Below are positions 52,415 through 60,190 of a stretch of 64,000 nucleotides of DNA, in pieces. Each line of letters begins with the position of its first letter. Positions within the stretch are counted from its first letter, which is position 1. The translations under genes were made by a program, and so were the position numbers. The notes below the pieces were generated by a model. The model saw only the letters and a program-made list of their open reading frames with translations, was not told the DNA's origin and searched no databases. The stretch spans positions 124,001 through 188,000 of the forward strand of contig NZ_PPTG01000009.1 of NCBI RefSeq assembly GCF_002954245.1, written 5' to 3'. This DNA is from Cryobacterium aureum (GTDB lineage: Bacteria; Actinomycetota; Actinomycetes; Actinomycetales; Microbacteriaceae).

Positions 52415-52433
52415 TAGCTAGCTGAGCTAGCTA
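52415..52433. promoter_or_regulatory. Perfect 19-bp palindrome upstream of the glycosyltransferase operon
   Basis: TAGCTAGCT-G-AGCTAGCTA, perfect 9-bp arms, 138 nt before the GT4 start codon and 76 nt before the terminator below. It looks like an operator; the binding protein is unknown. Apart from it and a possible promoter, the gap 52278-52508 holds nothing I can recognise. Confidence 0.45.
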
Positions 52434-52508
52434 ATTCCCCATTCGCCATCATTGCATGAATGAGGCTGACATACTGCCCTGATCCCTGCCGAGCACGCAA
52501 TACGCCAA

Positions 52509-52545
52509 ATAGAGCCACGCCCCAGTGAGTGGGGCGTGGCTCTAT
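52509..52545 (-). terminator. Terminator hairpin of the OFA transporter operon
   Basis: A perfect 16-bp stem (52509-52524 with 52530-52545) with loop GTGAG, starting 26 nt after the small-subunit stop. A T-run is weak on the minus strand, and the hairpin could act in both directions. Confidence 0.8.
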
Positions 52546-52570
52546 CTGTTTACGTCAGCACAGGCGGGGT

Positions 52571-52672
52571 TTAGCCGAACAGGGCCGCCACCTTCGCGAG
52601 TGTCTGAGAAATGCCGAAGGCCAGCGGGATCCCCACCAGCGCCCAAGCCACGATGACTTTCAGAACCTTCAT
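52571..52672 (-). CDS. OFA-family MFS transporter small subunit
   Basis: A 33-residue membrane protein, MKVLKVIVAWALVGIPLAF and a further hydrophobic stretch, ending KVAALFG. Its ATG overlaps the transporter stop (ATGA). Single-helix peptides of this kind are annotated next to OFA-type transporters in many Actinobacteria as the MFS transporter small subunit. Too short for usual gene callers. A role in stabilising the transporter is likely but unproven. Confidence 0.75.
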   Translation of the reverse strand: MKVLKVIVAWALVGIPLAFGISQTLAKVAALFG

Positions 52673-54063
52673 GCCTGCGCCTTCCTTGCTTTTGCACCGA
52701 CGAGCGGCTTTTCGGGTTCGTGAAAGTCGGTGTGAACCGGTCGCACGAAGAGGTTCGCTACAAAGCCGACAACGAGTAGCCCAACCATGGTGAGCAGGGC
52801 CGGCTGATAGGCCGCTGCCGTCAACTCACCCGGAGCGCCCTGAGCGTCCAGGAATGAGTTCACAATGAGCGGACCGGCAATACCAGCCGCTGACCAGGCC
52901 GTCAGCAGCCGGCCATGGATGGCACCCACCTGAAAGGTTCCGAACAGGTCGCGCAGGTAGGCCGGAGCGGTAGAGAAACCGCCACCGTAGAACGAGATGA
53001 TGATGAAGGCCAGAAGAACGTAGAGCACCGTGGTGCTGGATCCGACGAGGGCCAGCAACAGGTACAACACCGTGCCGACGCCGAGATACATCATGTAGAT
53101 GTTCTTACGCCCGGTCTTGTCCGAGGTAGCCGACCACGCGAAACGTCCACCCATGTTGCCCAGTGACAACAAGCCGACAAAACCGCCGGCAACGGTCGCG
53201 GAGACCAGCGAGTTGCCGTCATTCTGCCGGAAGAAGTCCTGAATCATCGGTGCGGCCTGCTCAAGAATACCGATACCGGCCGTGACGTTGCAGAACAAGA
53301 CGACCCAGAGCAGCCAGAACTGACGCGTTCTAATGGCATTCTTGGCCGAAACGTGGTTGCTCGTGACGAGGGCCTTCGCCCGCACCTTCGACGGATCGAA
53401 TCCAGCGGGTACCCAATCGGCGGCCGGAACCTTGATCGTGAATGCGCCGAACATCATGTACGCGAGATAGATCACGGCGAGGGTGAGAAAGAGCTTGCCA
53501 ACGGCATCACCGCTCGCCACCCAGTTGTCAGTGCCGGAATTGGGATCATAGAAACCGAGCAGCATCGTCGACACCGGGCTCGCGATGAGTGCGCCGCCGC
53601 CGAAGCCCATGATGGCCATGCCGGTGGCGAGCCCCGGGCGGTCCGGGAACCACTTGATCAGGGTAGAGACCGGCGAGATGTAGCCAATGCCGAGACCGAT
53701 ACCACCGATGAAGCCGTAGCCGACGTAGACCAGCCATAGCTGATTCGTGAAGATTCCCAGCGAACCGATCAGGAATCCTCCCGACCAGAACAGGGCGGCG
53801 ACGAACATCGCCTTGCGCGGCCCCTGGGTGTCAACCCAGGTACCCATGATGGCCGCCGACAGGCCGAGCATCACGATGGCGATCGAGAAGATCACCCCGA
53901 TCTGCACCAGGCTCGCGTCGAAGTGCGCAACGAGAGCGGTCTTATAGACGCTCGTTGCGTAGGCCTGGCCAATGCAGAGGTGCACGGCGAGTGCGGCTGG
54001 CGGAATCAGCCACCGGTTGAATCCGGGTGGGGCGATGGTGTGGTCTCGGTCGAGCCAGCTCAT
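52669..54063 (-). CDS. OFA-family MFS transporter (oxalate/formate antiporter type)
   Basis: A 464-residue twelve-helix transporter. The N-terminal WLIPPAALAVHLCIGQAYATSVYK and the loop ISPVSTLIKWFPDRPGLATGMAIMGFGGGALI are OFA features. It faces a formate-dehydrogenase-like gene across a 207-nt divergent promoter, which suggests formate or oxalate as cargo. The substrate is inferred. Confidence 0.88.
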   Translation of the reverse strand: MSWLDRDHTIAPPGFNRWLIPPAALAVHLCIGQAYATSVYKTALVAHFDASLVQIGVIFSIAIVMLGLSAAIMGTWVDTQGPRKAMFVAALFWSGGFLIGSLGIFTNQLWLVYVGYGFIGGIGLGIGYISPVSTLIKWFPDRPGLATGMAIMGFGGGALIASPVSTMLLGFYDPNSGTDNWVASGDAVGKLFLTLAVIYLAYMMFGAFTIKVPAADWVPAGFDPSKVRAKALVTSNHVSAKNAIRTRQFWLLWVVLFCNVTAGIGILEQAAPMIQDFFRQNDGNSLVSATVAGGFVGLLSLGNMGGRFAWSATSDKTGRKNIYMMYLGVGTVLYLLLALVGSSTTVLYVLLAFIIISFYGGGFSTAPAYLRDLFGTFQVGAIHGRLLTAWSAAGIAGPLIVNSFLDAQGAPGELTAAAYQPALLTMVGLLVVGFVANLFVRPVHTDFHEPEKPLVGAKARKAQA

Positions 54064-54197
54064 GGGGCGTCCTTGCTGCCGTAAGGCGATAGCGACTCTG
54101 CTGTGCGTTTCGGTTATCCACGACGGCCGTGAACGAACTCCGCAAACGAATGGGTTGAATGGTCTGCGGACGCAATCCTAGACGATTCCGCGAGGAA

Positions 54198-54246
54198 ATT
54201 TTGTTCCAAAATCATTGCCCATTTTTGCAATTCGGGGGAATTCCCC
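54198..54246. promoter_or_regulatory. Two palindromes in the OFA transporter/FdhF divergent promoter
   Basis: ATTTTG-TTC-CAAAAT (54198-54212) and GGGGAATTCCCC (54235-54246) lie between the two start codons, the second 25 nt before the FdhF start. The region is AT-rich for this genome. They are candidate operators for a shared regulator not encoded here. Confidence 0.45.
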
Positions 54247-54270
54247 TTTTCAGCAGGGCAGGATGGGTAT

Positions 54271-56571
54271 ATGACACGTTCAGCACCTATCGACGACATC
54301 AACGAAAATAATCTTGTCGTCACCGCGCCCAAGACCCACGCGGCGGGCGTCGAAGCCGTCGTGGTGGCGCTCGATCGGGGTATCGCCCAAGCTGGTATCG
54401 TGCGTACCGCGCGTTCCCTATTGCGCCTCAATCAGCGCGACGGCACCGACTGCCCCGGATGCGCGTGGCCGGAATCCCAGGGACACCGCAAGACCGCTGA
54501 ATTCTGCGAAAACGGAGCAAAGGCCGTCGCTGAAGAGAGCACGCTGCGCACTGTGACGCCCGAGTTCTGGGCAGAGCATTCCATCGCTGAGCTCGCCACC
54601 AAGACCGAATACTGGCTCGGCAACCAAGGCCGTATTACGCACCCCGTTGTCATTCGCCCGGGCGATACGCACTATTCGCAGATCTCCTGGGATGACGCCT
54701 TCGAGCTCATCGGTGAGCAGATTCGCGCCACCGTGTCCGAGCGCACCGTCTTCTATACCTCGGGTCGAACCGCCAACGAGTCGGCGTTCATGTATCAATT
54801 GTTCGCTAGGTCGATCGGCACCAATAATCTGCCGGACTGCTCCAATATGTGCCACGAGTCGTCTGGATCGGCACTGAACCCCACGATCGGCATCGGAAAA
54901 GGCACGGTCTCGCTCGAGGACATTCACCAGGCTGAACTCATTCTGGTGGTCGGCCAGAACCCGGGTACCAACCACCCGCGCATGCTCTCGGCATTGGCCG
55001 AGTGCAAGGACAACGGCGGCAAGATTGTGGCCGTCAACCCGCTGCCCGAAGCTGGCTTGTTCAACTTCATGGATCCGCAGACTCCGAAGGGCGTCGTCGG
55101 CAAGGGCACCAATCTGGCCGACGAGTTTCTGCAGATCAAGGTCGGGGGTGACCTGGCCCTCTTCCAGGCGCTCGGCCATCTGCTGCTCGAAGAGGAGGCG
55201 CGTGTGCCGGGGTCGGTCATCGACCACGAGTTCGTCGCAGCGAACACCGATGGAATCGAGGCCTATCGCGCGGCTCGTTCAGTGATCGATTGGGCCGAGA
55301 CGAAGAACGCCACCGGCCTGGACCGTGCAGCAATCGAGACGGTGGCGCAACTGCTCATCGCGAGCAAGGCCACCATCATCTGCTGGGCACTCGGGCTGAC
55401 CCAGCAGCCGCACTCGGTGAACACGCTCAAGGAGATCATCAACCTGCTGCTGCTGCAGGGCAACTTCGGCAAGCCTGGCGCCGGAGCGTGCCCGGTACGC
55501 GGCCACTCCAACGTGCAGGGTGACCGCACCATGGGTGTGTGGGAGAAGCCGAAGGAGGGCATGCTCGCCGCCCTCGACGCTGAGTTCGGCATCGTTTCTC
55601 CTCGCGAGCACGGTCTCGACTCCGTCGATACGGTGGATGCCTTCGTGCACGACCGCGTCGACGTGTTTGTCTCCATGGGGGGTAACTTCGCCCTGGCCTG
55701 CTCCGATACTGAGCTGCTGGAGAAAGCCATGCAGCGTGTCGGTCTCACCGTGCACGTCTCCACTAAACCCAATCGCTCGCACGTGATGCACGGTTTGACG
55801 TCGCTCATTCTGCCGACGCTCGGCCGTACAGATACCGATGACAAGCATCCGTCTGGTCGTCAGGTGCTGTCGGTGGAGGACTCCATGTCGGTCGTTCGCA
55901 CCACTCAGGGTCGCCTCGACCCGGTGTCGGAGCACCTGCTGGCCGAACCGGTGATCATCGCCCGCATGGCCCACGCCACGCTCGGAGACGACCACGCGGT
56001 CGATTGGAAGGCGATGGCCGAAGACTACGACGTCATTCGTGACCACATCTCCCGCGTTGTACCCGGCTTCGACGACTTCAATGCCCGGCTCAAGACGAAG
56101 AATGGGTTCGTGCTGCCCAACCCGCCGCGCGATACACGCAGCTTTGCCACCGATATTGGTCTGGCCCGGTTCACGGTGAGCCCGATCGAGTACCTGTCGG
56201 CGCCGGAGGGTCACTTGATATTGCAGACCATCCGCAGCCACGACCAGTACAACACCACGTTCTACGGGCTCGACGACCGCTACCGCGGCATCAAGAACGG
56301 GCGTCGCGTCATCCTCATCCACGAAGACGACGTCACGGAGCTGGGCTTCGCCGACCGCGATATGGTCGATGTGATCAGCACGTATCAGGGCGTTGAGCGT
56401 CGGGCCGATACTTTTCGCCTCGTGGTGTATCCCACGCCGAAGGGATGCGCGGCTGCGTATTTTCCGGAGGCGAACGCGCTCATGCACCGCGAGCTCGTTG
56501 CCCGCGAGTCGAACACTCCCGGTTACAAGGCCATGACCGTGCGCTTCGTTCGAGCCGGCGCCGCCGCCTAG
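54271..56571 (+). CDS. FdhF/YdeP-family molybdopterin oxidoreductase (formate dehydrogenase-like)
   Basis: A 766-residue molybdopterin protein of the YdeP type. The N-terminal DCPGCAWPE (C61, C64) is the family hallmark; a further cysteine pair sits at 190/194 (DCSNMCHESSGS). The MGD-binding parts (GQNPGTNHPRMLSAL, NFGKPGAGACPVRGHSNVQGDRTMGV) are intact. The FdhD gene next to it and the transporter upstream support formate oxidation. YdeP itself is linked to acid resistance in E. coli, so the reaction is not certain. Confidence 0.87.
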   Translation: MTRSAPIDDINENNLVVTAPKTHAAGVEAVVVALDRGIAQAGIVRTARSLLRLNQRDGTDCPGCAWPESQGHRKTAEFCENGAKAVAEESTLRTVTPEFWAEHSIAELATKTEYWLGNQGRITHPVVIRPGDTHYSQISWDDAFELIGEQIRATVSERTVFYTSGRTANESAFMYQLFARSIGTNNLPDCSNMCHESSGSALNPTIGIGKGTVSLEDIHQAELILVVGQNPGTNHPRMLSALAECKDNGGKIVAVNPLPEAGLFNFMDPQTPKGVVGKGTNLADEFLQIKVGGDLALFQALGHLLLEEEARVPGSVIDHEFVAANTDGIEAYRAARSVIDWAETKNATGLDRAAIETVAQLLIASKATIICWALGLTQQPHSVNTLKEIINLLLLQGNFGKPGAGACPVRGHSNVQGDRTMGVWEKPKEGMLAALDAEFGIVSPREHGLDSVDTVDAFVHDRVDVFVSMGGNFALACSDTELLEKAMQRVGLTVHVSTKPNRSHVMHGLTSLILPTLGRTDTDDKHPSGRQVLSVEDSMSVVRTTQGRLDPVSEHLLAEPVIIARMAHATLGDDHAVDWKAMAEDYDVIRDHISRVVPGFDDFNARLKTKNGFVLPNPPRDTRSFATDIGLARFTVSPIEYLSAPEGHLILQTIRSHDQYNTTFYGLDDRYRGIKNGRRVILIHEDDVTELGFADRDMVDVISTYQGVERRADTFRLVVYPTPKGCAAAYFPEANALMHRELVARESNTPGYKAMTVRFVRAGAAA

Positions 56572-56577
56572 GCTGAG

Positions 56578-57429
56578 TTAGGCGGCCTGTTCGTCACGCT
56601 GTGCGTCGATGATCCGGTCGCCGCCAGCGTAGATGACCATCGAGTTGCCTCGGAGGAAGCCGACCAGGGTCATGCCAACCTCGGCGGCGAACTCTGCGGC
56701 GAGTGACGAGGGTGCAGAGACCGCAGCGAGCACCGGAATGCCCGCCATCAGGGCTTTCTGGGTGAGTTCGAAACTGGCCCTGCTCGAGACCATGAGCACG
56801 GTTCCGGTCAGCGGCAGCCTGTTCTCTTTCACCGCCCAGCCGATGACCTTGTCGACGGCGTTGTGCCGGCCGACGTCTTCGCGCAGCACGAGCAGTTCGC
56901 CGGTGGCGGCATCGAACAGTCCGGCCGCGTGAATACCGCCGGTCTTCTCGAACACGTTCTGCCCCGCGCGTAGTTTCTCGGGAAAAGTCGTGAGCGATTC
57001 GGCAGTCACTTGCACCGGGTCATCCGCAATGGCGAAAGTTGACTTGGTGCGCACGGCGTCGATGCTCTCCTTGCCGCACAGGCCGCAGGAGCTCGTGGTG
57101 AGCAGCGACCGTTCGAGGCTCGGGGCGGGCGGAGCGACACCGGCGCCGAGGGTGACGTCGAGCACGTTGTAGGTGTTCACTCCGTCGACCGCGCCGGCAC
57201 AGTAGCGGGCGGTATTGAAGTCGTCCCCCATGGTGATGACGCCCTCGGAGACGAGAAATCCGGCCGCGAGGTCGATGTCGTTGCCCGGGGTACGCATCGT
57301 AACGGCCAGGCGGCGGCCGTTCACGCGAATCTCGAGCGGTTCCTCGACCGCGAGTAGGTCTTCCCCGGCGAGGGCCACGGAGCCGACGGTGAGGCGGGTG
57401 ATTTTGCGTCGCGCGGTAATTCTGTTCAT
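56578..57429 (-). CDS. fdhD: Formate dehydrogenase sulfurtransferase FdhD
   Basis: A 283-residue protein that passes sulfur from a cysteine desulfurase to the molybdenum cofactor of formate dehydrogenase. The persulfide motif C115-GL-C118 is present, with DVGRHNAVDKVIG and the C-terminal VGFLRG. It is convergent with the FdhF-type gene, 6 nt between stops. The start at 57429 is the first ATG. Confidence 0.93.
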   Translation of the reverse strand: MNRITARRKITRLTVGSVALAGEDLLAVEEPLEIRVNGRRLAVTMRTPGNDIDLAAGFLVSEGVITMGDDFNTARYCAGAVDGVNTYNVLDVTLGAGVAPPAPSLERSLLTTSSCGLCGKESIDAVRTKSTFAIADDPVQVTAESLTTFPEKLRAGQNVFEKTGGIHAAGLFDAATGELLVLREDVGRHNAVDKVIGWAVKENRLPLTGTVLMVSSRASFELTQKALMAGIPVLAAVSAPSSLAAEFAAEVGMTLVGFLRGNSMVIYAGGDRIIDAQRDEQAA

Positions 57430-57558
57430 AGTGAAAGTCTGCCACGGGTCGGCGTAGTTGGAGTGGCATTCATAACCGCGGACTTCTCGTCTCGTGGCGG
57501 CCGAACTGCGCCATATTCAAGAGTTAGGGCGGGAATCTCCGCAGTTTCGTCCTGGATC

Positions 57559-57600
57559 TCAGCCGCCACGCCGTTCAGCCGCCACGCCTTTCAGCCGCCG
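57559..57600 (-). repeat. Short tandem repeat at the moaA 3' end
   Basis: Two 16-bp units TCAGCCGCCACGCC plus two further bases, then a partial third unit that is the last codons and stop of moaA. Probably duplication of the gene's own end. Confidence 0.6.
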
Positions 57601-58709
57601 ATGTAGCTCATTTCAATCTTTTTTGCACCGGATGCCCGCAGCTCGCTGGTCTTCGCGCTGCGCAACTGCGAGTACCGGTCGGTGCGCTCGCGCCAAAGGT
57701 GCGCCATGACGGTGGAGAGCTCGGCGTCGGAACAACCATCACGCATGAGCGCCCGCAAGTCGTGGCCCTCGGTGGCGAACAGGCAGGTGAACAACTTGCC
57801 GTCGGTCGACACGCGGGCCCGGGAGCAGCTCTGGCAGAAGTTCTGGGTGACGCTCGAGATGACGCCGATCTCGCCGCCGCCGTCCTGGTAGCGCCAGCGG
57901 CGGGAAGTTTCGCCGCTGTAATTCGGGGCGATCTCTTCGAGCGGCAACTCGGCGTGGATGCGCGCGATGACGTCTTTCGACGGAACGACCGCGCCCATCT
58001 CCCAGCCGTTGCTTGAGCCGACGTCCATGAATTCGATGAACCGCAGAATGTACGGAGTGTCCTTGAAATGCCGGGCCATTGCCACGATGTCGTGGTCGTT
58101 CTTGCCGCGCTGCACGACCATGTTGACCTTGATCGGGCCGAGCCCGACCGCCTCGGCCACGTCGATACCGTGCAGCACTTTGGCGACCGGAAACTTCACG
58201 TCGTTCATAGTGCGAAACGTGATGTCGTCGAGCGAGTCGAGCGACACCGTGACCCGCTTCAGACCGGCATCCTTGAGCGCCTGCGCCTTCACGGCCAGCG
58301 CCGACCCGTTCGTGGTGAGCGCGATGTCGATCTCGCGACCGTCGGGAGTGCGCAGCTCGGCCAGCAGGGCGATGAGATCTTCGAGTCCCTTGCGCAGCAG
58401 TGGTTCACCACCGGTCAGCCGAATCTTCTCGACTCCGTGCGCGACCGCGATGCGCGCGAGCCGGGTGAGTTCCTCGAAGCTGAGCAGCTCGTCGTGTTCC
58501 ATGAACGCAAAGTCCCGCCCGAAGATCTCCTTAGGCATGCAGTACACGCAGCGAAAGTTGCAGCGGTCCGTGACGCTCAGACGCAGGTCGTGCAGCGGCC
58601 GGTTCATCCGGTCGGTCACGGTGCCGGTTGGGGTTTCGAGGTTCACCGGGATGTCCGCGCGCTCCCGATAGAAGCGCGGAGCTGGTTCTGCAAGGTCGGC
58701 GCCGGTCAT
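57591..58709 (-). CDS. moaA: GTP 3',8-cyclase MoaA
   Basis: A 372-residue radical-SAM enzyme, first step of molybdenum cofactor synthesis. The N-terminal cluster is C50-x3-C54-x2-C57 (CNFRCVYC), the C-terminal cluster is in NFCQSC...TCLF near 300-318, and the C-terminal Gly-Gly is kept. About 30 residues precede the usual start. It fits the molybdenum enzymes around it. Confidence 0.95.
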   Translation of the reverse strand: MTGADLAEPAPRFYRERADIPVNLETPTGTVTDRMNRPLHDLRLSVTDRCNFRCVYCMPKEIFGRDFAFMEHDELLSFEELTRLARIAVAHGVEKIRLTGGEPLLRKGLEDLIALLAELRTPDGREIDIALTTNGSALAVKAQALKDAGLKRVTVSLDSLDDITFRTMNDVKFPVAKVLHGIDVAEAVGLGPIKVNMVVQRGKNDHDIVAMARHFKDTPYILRFIEFMDVGSSNGWEMGAVVPSKDVIARIHAELPLEEIAPNYSGETSRRWRYQDGGGEIGVISSVTQNFCQSCSRARVSTDGKLFTCLFATEGHDLRALMRDGCSDAELSTVMAHLWRERTDRYSQLRSAKTSELRASGAKKIEMSYIGG

Positions 58710-58740
58710 GTTTCCACCCTAACCCCGCGCCCCCGCCGGA

Positions 58741-58774
58741 ATGGCCCGCCCGCGAGAATTCCCGGGCGGGCCAT
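58741..58774 (-). terminator. Terminator hairpin after formaldehyde dehydrogenase
   Basis: Perfect 12-bp arms ATGGCCCGCCCG and CGGGCGGGCCAT with a 10-nt loop, 18 nt after the stop of the gene. No T-run, but GC-rich hairpins of this kind are common ends in this group. Confidence 0.7.
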
Positions 58775-58791
58775 CCGCATATCTGATGCTG

Positions 58792-60009
58792 TTAGCCCTT
58801 GACGTAACCGTTGGGGTTCAGCACGTACTTCGTCGCCGCGCCGGCGTCGAACTCCTTGTAGCCACGCGGGGCATCTTCGAGGCTGATCGCCTTGGCGTTG
58901 ACGGCCTTGGCGATCTGTACCTTGTCGTGGAGGATTGCCATCATCAGCTGGCGGTTGTACTTCATCACCGGGCACTGGCCGGTGGTGAAGGACAGCGACT
59001 TGGCCCAGCCGAGTCCCAAACGAATCGACAGCGAGCCCACTTGGGCCGCCTTTTCCTTGGCCCCCGGGTCACCCGTAACGTAGAGGCCCGGAATGCCGAG
59101 GGCACCGCCGGCCGCGGTGACCGTCATGAGCGAGTTGAGCACGGTGGCCGGAGCCTCCTGGCCGACGTCCTTACCGTGACCGCGCGCCTCGAAGCCGACC
59201 GCGTCGACACCGGCGTCAACCTCCGGCACACCGAGGATCTGTTCGATCTGCTCCCCCGGCTCGCCCTTACTGAGGTCGATGGTCTCGCAGCCGAAGCTGC
59301 GGGCCTGGGCGAGACGCTCGGCGTTCATGTCACCGACGATGACGACGGCCGCGCCGAGCAGCTGCGCCGAGACGGCGGCCGCGAGGCCCACCGGGCCGGC
59401 ACCGGCCACGTAGACGGTCGATCCGACGCCGGCACCGGCAGTGTGGGCCCCGTGGAATCCGGTCGGGAAGATGTCGGACAGCATGGTGAGGTCCATGATC
59501 TTTTCGAGCGCCTGGTCCCGGTCGGGAAACTTCAGCAGGTTCCAGTCGGCGTAGGGAACCAGCACGTATTCGGCCTGGCCTCCCACCCAACCGCCCATGT
59601 CGACGTAGCCGTAGGCACTACCAGGGCGATCAGGGTTGACGTTGAGGCAGATGCCAGTCTTGCGTTCCTTGCAGTTGCGACAGCGACCGCAACTGATGTT
59701 GAACGGTACCGACACGATGTCGCCCACCTTGATGAATTCCACGTCGGGGCCGGCTTCGACCACTTCGCCGGTAATTTCGTGACCGAGCACCAGGTTCGCC
59801 GGTGCGGTTGTGCGGCCACGCACCATGTGCTGGTCGGAGCCGCAAATATTGGTGGTTACTGTTTTGAGAATGACGCCGTGGGGCACCTTCCGACCGACGT
59901 TGGCCGGGTTGACGCCCGGCCCGTCTTTGAGTTCGAACGTGGGGTAGTCGATGTCAATGACCTCGACGACTCCGGCACTCTTGTAGGCAACTGCTCTGTT
60001 CCCCGTCAT
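58792..60009 (-). CDS. fdhA: Glutathione-independent formaldehyde dehydrogenase
   Basis: A 405-residue zinc-dependent dehydrogenase of the Pseudomonas putida FDH type, oxidising formaldehyde to formate with bound NAD. Catalytic zinc ligands are C56 and H77, with E78 in GHE. The structural zinc cysteines are C107, C110, C113 and C121. GAGPVGLAAAVSAQLLGA is the NAD motif. The region N-terminal to the catalytic part (VGVNPANVGRK-like) is longer than in ordinary alcohol dehydrogenases, as in FDH. Formate made here could feed the FdhF-type enzyme. Confidence 0.9.
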   Translation of the reverse strand: MTGNRAVAYKSAGVVEVIDIDYPTFELKDGPGVNPANVGRKVPHGVILKTVTTNICGSDQHMVRGRTTAPANLVLGHEITGEVVEAGPDVEFIKVGDIVSVPFNISCGRCRNCKERKTGICLNVNPDRPGSAYGYVDMGGWVGGQAEYVLVPYADWNLLKFPDRDQALEKIMDLTMLSDIFPTGFHGAHTAGAGVGSTVYVAGAGPVGLAAAVSAQLLGAAVVIVGDMNAERLAQARSFGCETIDLSKGEPGEQIEQILGVPEVDAGVDAVGFEARGHGKDVGQEAPATVLNSLMTVTAAGGALGIPGLYVTGDPGAKEKAAQVGSLSIRLGLGWAKSLSFTTGQCPVMKYNRQLMMAILHDKVQIAKAVNAKAISLEDAPRGYKEFDAGAATKYVLNPNGYVKG

Positions 60010-60151
60010 GAACTACCTTCCTCGTTTTTCTTCGCGGAGCAGGCCGAAGGACCTTCTCCACAATGGGTGAGCGCTGCCGATTCTGACTGCAGCCCTTTTA
60101 CTTCACCACGGATTTCAGAAATTACAATCGGTCAACTCCCAGTTCGTGGCC

Positions 60152-60183
60152 CCCGTTCTGGCCTATGGAACGACCAGAACGGG
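60152..60183 (-). terminator. Terminator hairpin after phoX
   Basis: Arms CCCGTTCTGG and CCAGAACGGG, perfect 10 bp, 12-nt loop, starting 7 nt after the phoX stop on the minus strand. No T-run. Confidence 0.65.
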
Positions 60184-60190
60184 AAGCGAC

